Assembly (NCBI GenBank): GCA_002389045.1
Contig: DGNS01000005.1
Span: 354,288 to 418,287 of the forward strand
From: Thiotrichaceae bacterium UBA4486
GTDB lineage: Bacteria; Pseudomonadota; Gammaproteobacteria; Eutrophobiales; Eutrophobiaceae
DNA: 64,000 bases
Reading direction: 5' to 3'
The notes below the pieces were generated by a model. That model had not been told where the DNA came from, did no database searches, and saw only the letters and a program-made list of their open reading frames with translations. A program made the translations under genes and the position numbers. Below, piece after piece: positions 44,215-53,891 of the stretch; positions within the stretch are counted from its first letter, which is position 1; each line of letters begins with the position of its first letter.

Positions 44215-44619
44215 ATGCGCCATCGACACATAGAAGAATCCAATGCAGCGGCCAACGTCAACCTGACGCCGCTGATCGACATGGTATTTATCCTGTTGAT
44301 CTTTTTCCTGGTCACCGCCTCATTTACCAAGGAAGCCGGTATTGAAGTGGACAGACCCACGGCACAAACGGCCGTGCGCCAGGAAAAAGGCAGTTTGATC
44401 ATCGGCGTCAGTGAATCGGGGGAAGTGTGGATCGATAATGAAAACGTCGATATCCGCTCGGTACGCGCCCACGTCGAAAGACTGCACGCCCAGAACCCTG
44501 AAGGCACGGTGATCATCATGGCTGACAAGGGCGCCAGGACCGGACTCACCGTCAGTGTACTTGATCAGATACGGCTGGCCGGTGTCAGCAACGTGGCCAT
44601 TGCAGCAACCCAGGAATAA
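44215..44619 (+). CDS. exbD: ExbD/TolR-type biopolymer transporter subunit
   Basis: 134 residues. The single TM helix carries the proton-binding Asp in NLTPLIDMVFILLIFFLVTA, followed by a periplasmic ExbD domain (VDRPTAQTAV, EVWIDNENVD, GTVIIMADKGARTGLTVSVL). Five bases after exbB. Confidence 0.94.
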   Translation: MRHRHIEESNAAANVNLTPLIDMVFILLIFFLVTASFTKEAGIEVDRPTAQTAVRQEKGSLIIGVSESGEVWIDNENVDIRSVRAHVERLHAQNPEGTVIIMADKGARTGLTVSVLDQIRLAGVSNVAIAATQE

Positions 44620-44631
44620 GTCGCGGCGGAC

Positions 44632-45348
44632 ATGCCCATGAGCGCCAGTCCCGTGCAACTGCTCGTTTCCGGTCTGCGCCTGCCGCTGTTCGGGGCTGCC
44701 GCCCTGCTGCTGAACCTGCTGCTGTTCTATTTTATCCACGAAATGGTCACCAACGAGCAATTCCGTCCGCCGGAAATTGAAAACATCAACCTGGTGGATT
44801 TCATCCGCTTTCAGCAGGAACAGAGGCCGGAGGAGGAAACCATCAAGGAGGAAGAACTCGATGAACCGCCACCGCCGCAAGAACCGCCGCCACCGGTGGA
44901 TCTGCCGCAACCGGAGTTGGAACCACCACAACCGCCCGTTGACGTGGACATGCCTGTACCCGAACTCGATGTGCCACTGAGCATGCAGGGCACACCCTAC
45001 ATCGGTGATTTCATGAAATCCGTCAAACCTGCGCCGATTGCAAGAAAACCGGCCACAAAACCGCGTGCGCCGGAAATCGCCACCAACCTGGTGCCGACCA
45101 TGAAAATTCCGCCCAGCTACCCGCCGCGCGCCCTGCGCTCCGGTATCGAGGGCGTAGTCACCGTGGAATTCACCATTGCCGGCGATGGCAGTGTCAAGGA
45201 TCCGGTCATCGTTAAAGCCAGCCCGCCGAAAATCTTCGACCGTGCCGTGCTCGAAGCCATCAGGAAATGGAAATTCAACCCGAAAATGGAGGACGGCAAA
45301 GCAGTGGAACAACGCGCCCGCCAGGATGTCCGCTTCAGTCTGAAATAA
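44632..45348 (+). CDS. tonB: TonB-family energy transducer
   Basis: 238 residues. An N-terminal TM anchor (LFGAAALLLNLLLFYFIHEM), a Pro/Glu-rich linker (EPPPPQEPPPPVDLPQPELE region) spanning the periplasm, and a C-terminal TonB domain (PPSYPPRALRSGIEGVVTVE, DRAVLEAIRKWKFNP). The linker is short compared with E. coli TonB, as for TonB2 proteins that need TtpC. Confidence 0.92.
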   Translation: MPMSASPVQLLVSGLRLPLFGAAALLLNLLLFYFIHEMVTNEQFRPPEIENINLVDFIRFQQEQRPEEETIKEEELDEPPPPQEPPPPVDLPQPELEPPQPPVDVDMPVPELDVPLSMQGTPYIGDFMKSVKPAPIARKPATKPRAPEIATNLVPTMKIPPSYPPRALRSGIEGVVTVEFTIAGDGSVKDPVIVKASPPKIFDRAVLEAIRKWKFNPKMEDGKAVEQRARQDVRFSLK

Positions 45349-45354
45349 CCGGTC

Positions 45355-46581
45355 ATGAAACCCAACATACCGAAACAGTTTCTGATCGCCCTGTGCCTGA
45401 TGCTTGCCGGTATCGGCTGTATACATGCCGAAGACGATGAGAAGGCATTACAGGAATCGACCTACAAGGTTCTGAGCAAAGCGCAGGAGGAAATGAACCA
45501 GGGTGACAACCGCGCCGCGCTCGTACGCCTGCAAAAGCTGTTGCCCGATATCAGTGACCTGAACTATGACACCGCCGTTGTACTGCAGACCATGGGTTAC
45601 GTCTATCATGCCCTTGACGATATTGACAATGCATTATCGGCATTTATCAAATCCGTGGAATCCGGTGCCCTGCCCGCCGATGTGAATCATGATTTGCATT
45701 TCACTATCGCCCAACTGGCCGTGTACAAGGGTGATTACAGCGGCGGACTTGAATATCTGAAAAAATGGTTTGCCGATGAGCCCCTGCCCGGCGCCGATGC
45801 TCACTTGCTGGCCGCTAATATCTACCTGCAAAGCGATGATTACACATCAGCAATACCGCATCTGAAAGACGCCATTAAAAAATCGGAAAAGCCTTCGCGA
45901 AACTGGTACGAAATGCTGCTGTTCGCCTATATACAGACCGACCGGCTGAAAAGCGCGGCTGCCCTGCTTGAAACCATGATCGTGCGTTATCCGTCGGAAA
46001 AGAACTTCTGGCTGCACCTGGTCTCGGTCTACCAGCAATCAGGCGAGGAAAGAAAAGCGCTGGCCGTATCGGAACTCGCCCATTCCAAAGGCCTGCTGAA
46101 CGCTGACGAGATCCTTACCCTGGCGCGTAATTACCTTTACCACCAGATGCCGTACAAGGCGGGGAAACTGTTAAGCGAAGAACTGGATAGCGGAACCCTG
46201 GAAGAAATACCGGAAACCCTGAAACTGCTGGCTAACAGCTGGCTCGCTGCCCAGGAATACGACCGCGCCATCGAGACATTGAATACATTGTCCATGAAAG
46301 AACCCGATGAACCCGTACACGCATTTCGCATGGCCCGGTTACTGGTAGAACAGCAGCAATGGAAACGGGCGATGGAGGCACTCAAACACGTGGTCAATGC
46401 CGGTAATTTTGAACAGATGGGTGAAGCCTGGCTGATGATGGGTATGTGCCAGTATGAACTCAATGAAAAAAAGGCCTCACTGGTGTCGTTTAACAAGGCC
46501 CTCGGTCACCAACAGAGCCGGGAGCAGGCCCGATGGTGGCTGCAACAGATCAACGAGGAACTCGAGGACACCGATGTCTGA
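45355..46581 (+). CDS. TPR-repeat protein of the TonB operon
   Basis: 408 residues. Signal peptide ending around GCIHAE (the Cys may be lipidated), then ten or so tetratricopeptide-type helix pairs (for example AALVRLQKLLPDISDLNYDT, AVVLQTMGYVYHALDDIDNA, YDRAIETLNTLSMKEPDEPV). A TPR protein in this position is standard in TtpC-TonB operons and is thought to stabilise or couple the complex. Last gene of the operon. Confidence 0.88.
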   Translation: MKPNIPKQFLIALCLMLAGIGCIHAEDDEKALQESTYKVLSKAQEEMNQGDNRAALVRLQKLLPDISDLNYDTAVVLQTMGYVYHALDDIDNALSAFIKSVESGALPADVNHDLHFTIAQLAVYKGDYSGGLEYLKKWFADEPLPGADAHLLAANIYLQSDDYTSAIPHLKDAIKKSEKPSRNWYEMLLFAYIQTDRLKSAAALLETMIVRYPSEKNFWLHLVSVYQQSGEERKALAVSELAHSKGLLNADEILTLARNYLYHQMPYKAGKLLSEELDSGTLEEIPETLKLLANSWLAAQEYDRAIETLNTLSMKEPDEPVHAFRMARLLVEQQQWKRAMEALKHVVNAGNFEQMGEAWLMMGMCQYELNEKKASLVSFNKALGHQQSREQARWWLQQINEELEDTDV

Positions 46582-46775
46582 CTCTGCCATGATGTAAACC
46601 CTAACGTGGCATAACATTGGCGCAGGACCGCTCCGCTCCTTCTATAGCAGCATCTTCCGGGCTTGCCCCGGTATTTCTCTTGTACGGCAACATGTGACTC
46701 CCGCTTGCGTGCTACGCGCCTTTGCGAGAGCAATTCAACTGCAATCGTGACGGCTGCGAATCCACAATTGCAGGA

Positions 46776-48074
46776 TCATGATTCGATAAGTCCCTGCTCC
46801 GCTTTTTCCAGTACGCCGATGAGTTCGGCCGCACTCTGGTAACGCGTGTCGGGATGCTTGGCCAGCATCCGGTCGATAATCGGTTGAAAAAAGCCCAGCT
46901 TTGCATCGAGCCTCGGGATAGCCGTATGGATATGCTGATAAATCAGCGCCGACGGGGTTTTCGCAACAAACGGTTTCTCACCGGTCAGCATTTCATAAAA
47001 CAACACACCGGCGCTGTACAGGTCCGAACGGGCGTCAATGGCCAGACCCTGTCCCTGCTCCGGACTCATATAATTGGGCGTGCCGAGGATCTGCCCGGCC
47101 ATGGTCAGGTCAGCGTTATCACCGAGTCTTTTGGAAATGCCGAAATCCGCCAGCGCCAGGCTGTCATCACCGCGGAACATGATATTGGCCGGTTTCAGGT
47201 CCCGGTGAATAACCCCGTTGTTATGTATCGCATGCAGACCGTAAACAATATGCGTCAGGTAATTCAACGCCACTTCCGGCGCCAGCCCCATCTCCATTCG
47301 CTGTTTCAAATCGCCCCTGGAAAAAAACTCCATGGCTATAAACCCGTACTCGTCAGTGATGCCGTGATCATGAATACGGACGACAAACGGACTGTTTACA
47401 CCGGCGATCAGTTCCGCCTCGAGACGAAACCGCTCGATGAGGGAAGGATCAACCGCGCGGGTCAGATCCAGCACCTTGAGCACAACCGTAAGGCCGTCCT
47501 CGATGCGTTCGGCCAGGTACACCGTTGACATGGCGCCCTTGCCGATCTGGCGGACAAAACGGTAACCAATCTCCAGACGTTGGGGTGGAATGACATCATT
47601 GTCATCGGCCGTGGGCAGTACCCGCGTTTTGATCTCCTCGATGATATGCGTGGCGTCCTGCATTGCTTTGGTCTCGCGCTGCCTGCTCTCCGCAGTGAAC
47701 TCAAGCGCTTCCCTGATGACCCGGGACAACGTGCCGGGGGTAATGTCTTTCTTGTTGAGATAATCGCAGGCACCCAGCTTGATCGCCTTTACGGCGGTGT
47801 ATTCATCACCTTCCGCGGTCAACATGATCGTCGGTGGAAAATCCGGCAGGCGACTGAAAGTCTGCAGCCATTCCAGGCCGTCTTGCCCCGGCCCGAGGTT
47901 ATAATCCAGTAACAGCACATCGTAGTTACCCCAGACAAAATCCTGCCGTGGCCGTCCCAGGCGTTCGAGATCGTATTCCTCGATATCCACGTCGTCGAAC
48001 TCCTTGTTCAGGAATAAGCGCAACAGGGAGCGAAAATCCCTGGAATCATCGATGATAAGGACGGTAATCGACAT
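46776..48074 (-). CDS. Response regulator receiver fused to a Ser/Thr protein kinase
   Basis: 432 residues. Residues 1-125 are a receiver domain (LIIDDSRDFRSLLRLFL, phospho-Asp in VLLLDYNLGPG, Thr in IMLTAEG, then GACDYLNKKD with the Lys). A linker follows, then from about 165 a Hanks-type kinase: IGKGAMSTVYLAE (P-loop), VVLKVLD (Lys), GVIHRDLKPANIMF (catalytic loop), LADFGISKRLG (DFG), GTPNYMSPEQ. Two-component phosphorylation may gate the kinase. Stands alone, convergent with the TonB operon; the PP2C fusion at 1.6 kb could be an antagonist. Confidence 0.88.
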   Translation of the reverse strand: MSITVLIIDDSRDFRSLLRLFLNKEFDDVDIEEYDLERLGRPRQDFVWGNYDVLLLDYNLGPGQDGLEWLQTFSRLPDFPPTIMLTAEGDEYTAVKAIKLGACDYLNKKDITPGTLSRVIREALEFTAESRQRETKAMQDATHIIEEIKTRVLPTADDNDVIPPQRLEIGYRFVRQIGKGAMSTVYLAERIEDGLTVVLKVLDLTRAVDPSLIERFRLEAELIAGVNSPFVVRIHDHGITDEYGFIAMEFFSRGDLKQRMEMGLAPEVALNYLTHIVYGLHAIHNNGVIHRDLKPANIMFRGDDSLALADFGISKRLGDNADLTMAGQILGTPNYMSPEQGQGLAIDARSDLYSAGVLFYEMLTGEKPFVAKTPSALIYQHIHTAIPRLDAKLGFFQPIIDRMLAKHPDTRYQSAAELIGVLEKAEQGLIES

Positions 48075-48090
48075 AGCTTAAACAGTGTAC

Positions 48091-48135
48091 CTGTAATCTG
48101 TAATCTGTAGTCTGTAGTCTGTAGTCTGTTATCTG
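48091..48135. repeat. Heptanucleotide array at the 3' end of the RND gene
   Basis: Six units (CTGTAAT, CTGTAAT, CTGTAGT x3, CTGTTAT). On the RND sense strand they read CAGATAA, CAGACTA and CAGATTA. The RND stop codon (48131-48129) is inside the array. Confidence 0.8.
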
Positions 48136-51100
48136 GTTTTAAAGTGCCCAAACTTCAACATAACAGTAGGCATGATCAACAGGTTAAGGATCGTCGACGA
48201 GGCCAGACCGCCGATAATGATCGCGGCCATCGGCCCCATGATTTCACGGCCGGGATTGTCGCTGTCAACGGCAATGGGCAGCATGGCCAACGCGGTGACC
48301 AGCGCGGTCATTAGTATGGACGGCAGACGCTCCTGGGCGCCACGAATGGCGGTATCCAGGTTCCATGGCAATCCTTCTTCCTGGACCAGGAACCGGTAGT
48401 GGGAGACCAGCATGATCGAGTTCCTGACCGTGATACCGAACAGGGTGACGAATCCGACCAGCGATCCGACCGAAAGACTGCTGCCGGTCAGTAACACCGC
48501 GATGACACCACCGATAAGAGCGAAAGGCAGATTGATCAGCATGAGCAATACATGCCTCAGACTACCGATGGCAATATAGATCAACATCATGACAACGGCC
48601 AGCACCAGGCAGGAAAGCAGGATCAGTTCTTCCTGCGCTTTCGCCTGTTCGATGGCGGCGCCGGTAAATTCCGGATAGATACGGGCACTGAAGGCGACCT
48701 TTTCCAGGATGGTTTCTTCCAGTTCATCCATGAAGCCGGTAATGTCACGGCCGACGACATGACTGGTGATACTCTGCAGTCGCTTGCCATCCTGGTGCAG
48801 TATGTTGTAGCGGCCGGATTGCTGGCGAATGTCAGCAAAGGTGTGCAGCGGCAGAAGCAGGCCGGCCGGCGTCATTACCGGTAACTGCCGGACATCTTCA
48901 GGTGTCTGCCGTTTATCTTCCGGCAGCGTGACCACGACATCGAAAATGCGATCGTTTTCCTGGTACCTGGCCACGGCCGTGCCTTCAAAAGCCGTCTTGA
49001 TCACCGAGACGATTTCCAGCGGCTTCAGTCCATAGTCCCTGAGCACATCCAGCTTCAAACCGATTTGCAGCAACGGCGTTGCCGACGAGGACTGTACATG
49101 CACACTGCGGGCGCCCTCGATGGTTTTCATCACGGCGGCCACTTCGGTGGCCTTTCTGTCCAGGGCATCGAGATCATTGCCGTAGATGTTGACCACTACC
49201 GGCGTGGTGTAACCCGAGATGGTTTCGTAGATACGTTCGGACAGAAAGTTATAGGCCTCGTAGCGTATACCGGGATACTCCTCGAGGATACGGCGTATTT
49301 CATCCAGCACCGCCTGCTGTTCACTGCCACTGAGGTCAAAGTCCAGATCCACTTCAAACTCACTGTAATGACTGCCGAAGGTATCGGCGCCGCGCTCGGC
49401 GCGTCCGGCCCATTGCGACACCGAGATCACACCCGGGATATCGAGAAAGGCGCGCGTCAGCTGGTTGCCGACGCGAATGGATTCACTCAGCGAGGTGCCC
49501 GAGATACTCGAGGTATGCACAATGTAGTGCCCCTCGCGCAGATTAGGTATGAACTGGCCACCGACACCGGGAAGCACGCTCAGCCCGGCAATGCAGAACA
49601 GCAGCGTTACTGAAAACACGAGATAAGGCGAACGCGAGATGAGGCGCAGCGAGGCGGCATACAGCGGCTGCAGCAGTTTGATTAACGGCGGTTCGACCTT
49701 TTTCAATTCCTTTTTCGCCAGCAACAGGTAACACAATGCCGGCGTCACGGTCAGCGCCACCAGCAGCGACATCATGATGGACAGAATGTAAGCCGTACCC
49801 AGGGGTTCAAACAAGCGGCCGGTAATGCCGCTTAAATGCAGTAGCGGTACAAATACCAGCGCGACAATAAAACTGGCATAGACCACCGAGCCACGCACTT
49901 CCATGGAAGCGTTGTAGACCACGTCTTTCATGGGCAGCGGATCCGGCAACTGGCTGTTCTGGCGCAACCGCCGGTAGATGTTCTCGGTATCGATAATAGC
50001 GTCATCGACCACCTCTCCGAGGGCTATAGCGAGACCACCGATGACCATGATGTTCAGGTTGACGCCGTTTTCGAGCAGGATCAGAATCGCTGTCAACAGT
50101 GACAGGGGTATCGCCATGACCGAGATAAACGCCGTCCTGAAGTTGAACAGGAACACCACCAGCACGGCGACGACAAACAGTCCGCCGACCAGCAAGTGGC
50201 CACTGATACTGGCGACGGAACGTTCGATATAGTTGGCAGGCCGGAACAATGTGGGATGCAACTGGATATCATTTTCGGCAAATATCCGGTCAAGACCGCT
50301 GATGGCCTTTTCCACGGCATTGGATACGTTCAGGGTATTGGCACCGTACTGGCCGATGACCATCAGCACCACGCCTTCCTTGCCCATGACCGCTGCCTTG
50401 CCAACGGCCGGTTCAGGACCGTAATCAATGTCAGCCACATCACCCAGGGTGATACTGCTGCCGTTTTCGTAACGAACGACAACATCCGCCAGATCCTCCC
50501 TGGTATGCGGCAGGCCGGACAGGGTCAGCGTCAAGCGCTGATTGATATTCTCGATAAATCCCGCGCCATGGATCCCCGTAGCCTCCCGGGCCGCGGCGGA
50601 AATTTCGTTGATACCCAGGTTGTATTGCCTGAGTTTGTTCTCGTCTATCTGTATCTGCAGTTGTTTGACTTCACCGCCAAACACATTGACATCGGCCACG
50701 CCTGGAACACTGAGGATGATCGGCACCAGGTTCCAGTCGACAATACTGCGCATTTCCATCAGATCGACACTGTCAGAAGTCACTCCCATGGTCAGTATGG
50801 TGGCCGAGGATGAGGCCATCGGTACCGGTACAGCAGGGCCGACGCCCTGCGGCAATTGACCGGCGAGCCCGGTCAGGCGTTCGGACACCAGTTGACGGTT
50901 GCGATAAATATCGGTGTCTTCCTCAAAGTAAATATTGACGACCGAGAGACCCTGGATGGACTCGGAGCGCACATGATCGATACCGATGAGTCCCGAGAGT
51001 GACTTCTCGATGGGACGGGTAACCAGTATCTCCACCTGGTCAGTGGAGTAGCCGGGGGCCTCGGTCTGCACGACGATGAGGTTGGGCGAAAATTCCGGGA

Positions 51101-51215
51101 AAATGTCGAGACCGGCCCGTGACAGCGTATAGACACTGTAAAACATCAACAAGGTCGCGGCAGTGATGACCACACCACGAAAGTTGATTGCAAACCTGAC
51201 CAGAAGCGAAAGCAT
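48129..51215 (-). CDS. RND efflux permease, heavy-metal (CusA/CzcA) type
   Basis: 1028 residues, 12 TM helices and two large periplasmic loops. HME-type features: an amphipathic N-terminus VRFAINFRGVVI, GLDIFPEFSPN, DVVEILVTRPIE-like block (YSTDQVEILVTRPIEKSLSG), and in TM4 GGLAIALGEVVDDAIIDTEN with the proton-relay acids. The substrate is not set; the TM4 motif differs from classical CzcA (DFG) and CusA patterns. Operon MFP-RND downstream of an OMF gene. Ends within a heptanucleotide array. Confidence 0.92.
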   Translation of the reverse strand: MLSLLVRFAINFRGVVITAATLLMFYSVYTLSRAGLDIFPEFSPNLIVVQTEAPGYSTDQVEILVTRPIEKSLSGLIGIDHVRSESIQGLSVVNIYFEEDTDIYRNRQLVSERLTGLAGQLPQGVGPAVPVPMASSSATILTMGVTSDSVDLMEMRSIVDWNLVPIILSVPGVADVNVFGGEVKQLQIQIDENKLRQYNLGINEISAAAREATGIHGAGFIENINQRLTLTLSGLPHTREDLADVVVRYENGSSITLGDVADIDYGPEPAVGKAAVMGKEGVVLMVIGQYGANTLNVSNAVEKAISGLDRIFAENDIQLHPTLFRPANYIERSVASISGHLLVGGLFVVAVLVVFLFNFRTAFISVMAIPLSLLTAILILLENGVNLNIMVIGGLAIALGEVVDDAIIDTENIYRRLRQNSQLPDPLPMKDVVYNASMEVRGSVVYASFIVALVFVPLLHLSGITGRLFEPLGTAYILSIMMSLLVALTVTPALCYLLLAKKELKKVEPPLIKLLQPLYAASLRLISRSPYLVFSVTLLFCIAGLSVLPGVGGQFIPNLREGHYIVHTSSISGTSLSESIRVGNQLTRAFLDIPGVISVSQWAGRAERGADTFGSHYSEFEVDLDFDLSGSEQQAVLDEIRRILEEYPGIRYEAYNFLSERIYETISGYTTPVVVNIYGNDLDALDRKATEVAAVMKTIEGARSVHVQSSSATPLLQIGLKLDVLRDYGLKPLEIVSVIKTAFEGTAVARYQENDRIFDVVVTLPEDKRQTPEDVRQLPVMTPAGLLLPLHTFADIRQQSGRYNILHQDGKRLQSITSHVVGRDITGFMDELEETILEKVAFSARIYPEFTGAAIEQAKAQEELILLSCLVLAVVMMLIYIAIGSLRHVLLMLINLPFALIGGVIAVLLTGSSLSVGSLVGFVTLFGITVRNSIMLVSHYRFLVQEEGLPWNLDTAIRGAQERLPSILMTALVTALAMLPIAVDSDNPGREIMGPMAAIIIGGLASSTILNLLIMPTVMLKFGHFKTR

Positions 51216-51230
51216 CCTTAACGCACCGGC

Positions 51231-52331
51231 TCAGTCATCATCCTCATCCGGGATGGCCCACTTGAACTCTTCGGACAACAAGGTCTGCCCGCCATGGACC
51301 ACCACGGTATCAGACGTATCCAGACCTTCGGTTACGATCCATCCCTTATCCAGTTGCCTGGCGTGTGCAAGGGGTTTCCTGATAAAAATCCTCTCATCAT
51401 GCCTGATATAGATCCAGGGATCGTTGGCATACCAGATTACGGCGCTGGCCGGAATAAACAGGCCGGAGAGTCTCTCCCCCTGTTCCGCAATCCAGGCAAA
51501 CAGGCGTGTACCGGGGCGGAATTCGGCTGACTTCGCCAGGTAAACATGACTCTCCGAGTACAGCGGATTGCTGACCCGGTTGGCGCGGTCAACATAGGTG
51601 GCTTCGATCGCCGTTGAGCGATCATTCCTGTTACTGACATATACGGCCTGCCCTGTCCCGGCAAGCGCCTGGTTCTTTGTCAATGAGACCTGCACCAGTA
51701 CGTTCCTGTGCGCCGCAAGCAAATCAAATTCATCCTTGCGCTCCTTGTCCAGCACCAGTTGACTGATGGCCTCACCCCAGGTCGATTCAATATCATAAAC
51801 AAGATTTTCAAGCCGGGTTCTCAGCGCGGCCACTTCGGCAGCCTTGAGATCCCGGTCAGCGCGGTGTTTTTCCAGTTCGCGCGTGGACAGGCTGCGGCTT
51901 TCGTGCAATGCCTCGGCCCGCCTGAGGATCAGGTTCAGATTGTGCAGATCATTTTCAAGTACCCTGATTTCCGATTGCGTATTGATGTACTCACTCCGGG
52001 TCTTGACCAGCGGTGAGATATCCATGACTTCCGCGTAGGCCTTGAATTCCGGTTGAAATGTAATGGGCGATGGTTTTGCGAATTCCAGCCCGGCAATGGC
52101 AATGACTTCATCATCAACCTGAATGGCCTTGTAACCGCCGATAATACGAATACGCTCCTGTTCTTCACTTTCATCCGGGTCAGTAACTTCATCGTCGTCA
52201 TCATCCGGATTTGTAGCGGCAGGTATGAGCATTTCCAGGTAGCCGGTATTGATAATGGCAGCCCGTTCGAGCAAAAACACGCCAAGCAGCAACGCTGTTA
52301 CCAGCAGCAGTATTTTAAAGAGCAGATTCAT
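51231..52331 (-). CDS. RND periplasmic adaptor (membrane fusion protein)
   Basis: About 366 residues. N-terminal anchor (ILLLVTALLLGVFLLERAAI), an unusually acidic linker (PDDDDDEVTDPDESEEQE), two lipoyl-type half-motifs around a coiled coil (150-215: SEIRVLENDLHNLNLILRRA, TRELEKHRADRDLKAAEVAA) and a beta-barrel domain. Asp/Glu-rich parts could bind metal. ATG 52331 overlaps the OMF gene; 15 bases precede the RND start. Confidence 0.82.
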   Translation of the reverse strand: MNLLFKILLLVTALLLGVFLLERAAIINTGYLEMLIPAATNPDDDDDEVTDPDESEEQERIRIIGGYKAIQVDDEVIAIAGLEFAKPSPITFQPEFKAYAEVMDISPLVKTRSEYINTQSEIRVLENDLHNLNLILRRAEALHESRSLSTRELEKHRADRDLKAAEVAALRTRLENLVYDIESTWGEAISQLVLDKERKDEFDLLAAHRNVLVQVSLTKNQALAGTGQAVYVSNRNDRSTAIEATYVDRANRVSNPLYSESHVYLAKSAEFRPGTRLFAWIAEQGERLSGLFIPASAVIWYANDPWIYIRHDERIFIRKPLAHARQLDKGWIVTEGLDTSDTVVVHGGQTLLSEEFKWAIPDEDDD

Positions 52332-53808
52332 TGTTATTCTTACCGTTAACCGTATGGATCCAGTGTGTCGCGGCAACGACCGGATCGAGTGACTGGTGCC
52401 GGTCATGCAGCAACTGCTGAAGTTGCAGCACGGCCAGCGCGGCTTCGTTGTATATCTTTAACTGCGTCTGCCGGGCCCTGAAATATTCCAGCCGGTTGCG
52501 CAATATTTCCACCCTGTCAATGCCACCGAGTTCGATCTGCTGCTGGAGATCGGCCGCGCGCTGTTCCACTGCATCGATAATATTATCACTTACCTCGATC
52601 GATCGGGCATGACGTTGCACGGCATTGACCACCCGGTACAGCCGGTTCAATAACTGTTTTTGTAAAACAATAATCTCCTGCTGCCTGATCCTGCGTTCCT
52701 CCATGGCCTCGCGTATGCGCAGATCACGCTCCGTGTTGGTGAACAGGGGCAGGATCCAGGATGCTCCCAGCGTCCAGATATTGTCTGATTGATCAAAAAT
52801 AAATCCCGGTGAGAGTACGATATCGGGATACTGTTTTTCGATTTCCAGTTTCAGTTGCGCCTCGGACACGGCATAATCATTCAGACGCCTGGCCAGGCCG
52901 AGATGACGGTTCAGCAGGCTGGTCTGCATGGCCGGCATATCCGCATCGTCAGGATTACTGTTCGCGTACAACCCGCGGGCAACATCCAGCGGATCAAGGT
53001 AACTGATTTCGATCCGCTCGAACTCATGTGGCGGCAATTGTGTCATGGTCAGCAACTCATCACGAAATTGCTCGCGGCGATTGATTTGTAACCGATGTTC
53101 AAATTTCAACTGCTGGATTTCAAGTTTTACCGAGCTGATCTCGAACTGGCTGACACTGCCCAGTTCAAACTTGTTCTGCAATTGCTTCAGTAAATCCTCC
53201 AGCACCTCGAGTTCACGTTGCGTCTCGTTCACGCTGGCATCATTGAGCAGAAATCCCTGGTAGTTTTCACGAAACTGCCGGTAGAGATCCACCGCAAGTT
53301 CATCGATCGCCAGTCTGGCATTCAGGCGTTCAACTTCAGCCAGAGCCTGTCTCGCCTCACGTTTACCCGCACGTTCATAGACAAAGCCGAGGACAGCGCC
53401 GATGGTCCATGGGGATGGTTCGTCATCAGAAGTATCACTGTGATACTCAAAGGGGATGGATAACTCCGGATTGATCCTGTAACCGGAATACCCGGCAGTC
53501 ACCTCGGCTTTTTGCAGCCGATTCAGGGCCGCACGCATCTCCGGATGATAATACAGGCCGGTCAGATACAGACGCTCCAGCGAAAAATCATGAGACTGCA
53601 GGGATTCCGCAGACTGGCCGTTGGAGACCAGGAACCGGTTGAGTTCAGGATTGTCAATACTCCAGGTTTCGATGTGTTGTGCTGTTTCGTTGATATTCAC
53701 GGGTTCGGATTGATAATGATGAATTGCACATCCCTGTAGCAGTATTAACAGTAGCGGTGGCAGGACACGGGATATATATGACCGGCATGTGAATGCTGCG
53801 TTGTTCAT
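52315..53808 (-). CDS. TolC-like outer-membrane efflux lipoprotein
   Basis: 497 residues. Lipobox LLQGC (Cys about 27) after a signal peptide, then two repeated OEP domains rich in long amphipathic helices (NRLQKAEVTAGYSGYRINPE, QLQNKFELGSVSQFEISSVK, QQQIELGGIDRVEILRNRLE). Outer-membrane channel of the RND trio; first gene of the operon, overlapping the adaptor start by 17 bases. Confidence 0.87.
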   Translation of the reverse strand: MNNAAFTCRSYISRVLPPLLLILLQGCAIHHYQSEPVNINETAQHIETWSIDNPELNRFLVSNGQSAESLQSHDFSLERLYLTGLYYHPEMRAALNRLQKAEVTAGYSGYRINPELSIPFEYHSDTSDDEPSPWTIGAVLGFVYERAGKREARQALAEVERLNARLAIDELAVDLYRQFRENYQGFLLNDASVNETQRELEVLEDLLKQLQNKFELGSVSQFEISSVKLEIQQLKFEHRLQINRREQFRDELLTMTQLPPHEFERIEISYLDPLDVARGLYANSNPDDADMPAMQTSLLNRHLGLARRLNDYAVSEAQLKLEIEKQYPDIVLSPGFIFDQSDNIWTLGASWILPLFTNTERDLRIREAMEERRIRQQEIIVLQKQLLNRLYRVVNAVQRHARSIEVSDNIIDAVEQRAADLQQQIELGGIDRVEILRNRLEYFRARQTQLKIYNEAALAVLQLQQLLHDRHQSLDPVVAATHWIHTVNGKNNNESAL

Positions 53809-53891
53809 CGGGGCATTAATAATGAAGATTGTATTTCAGCCTGTGACAGAAAGGTATGTTGCCGTCCAAACCACTCGTTATCGTTATATTC

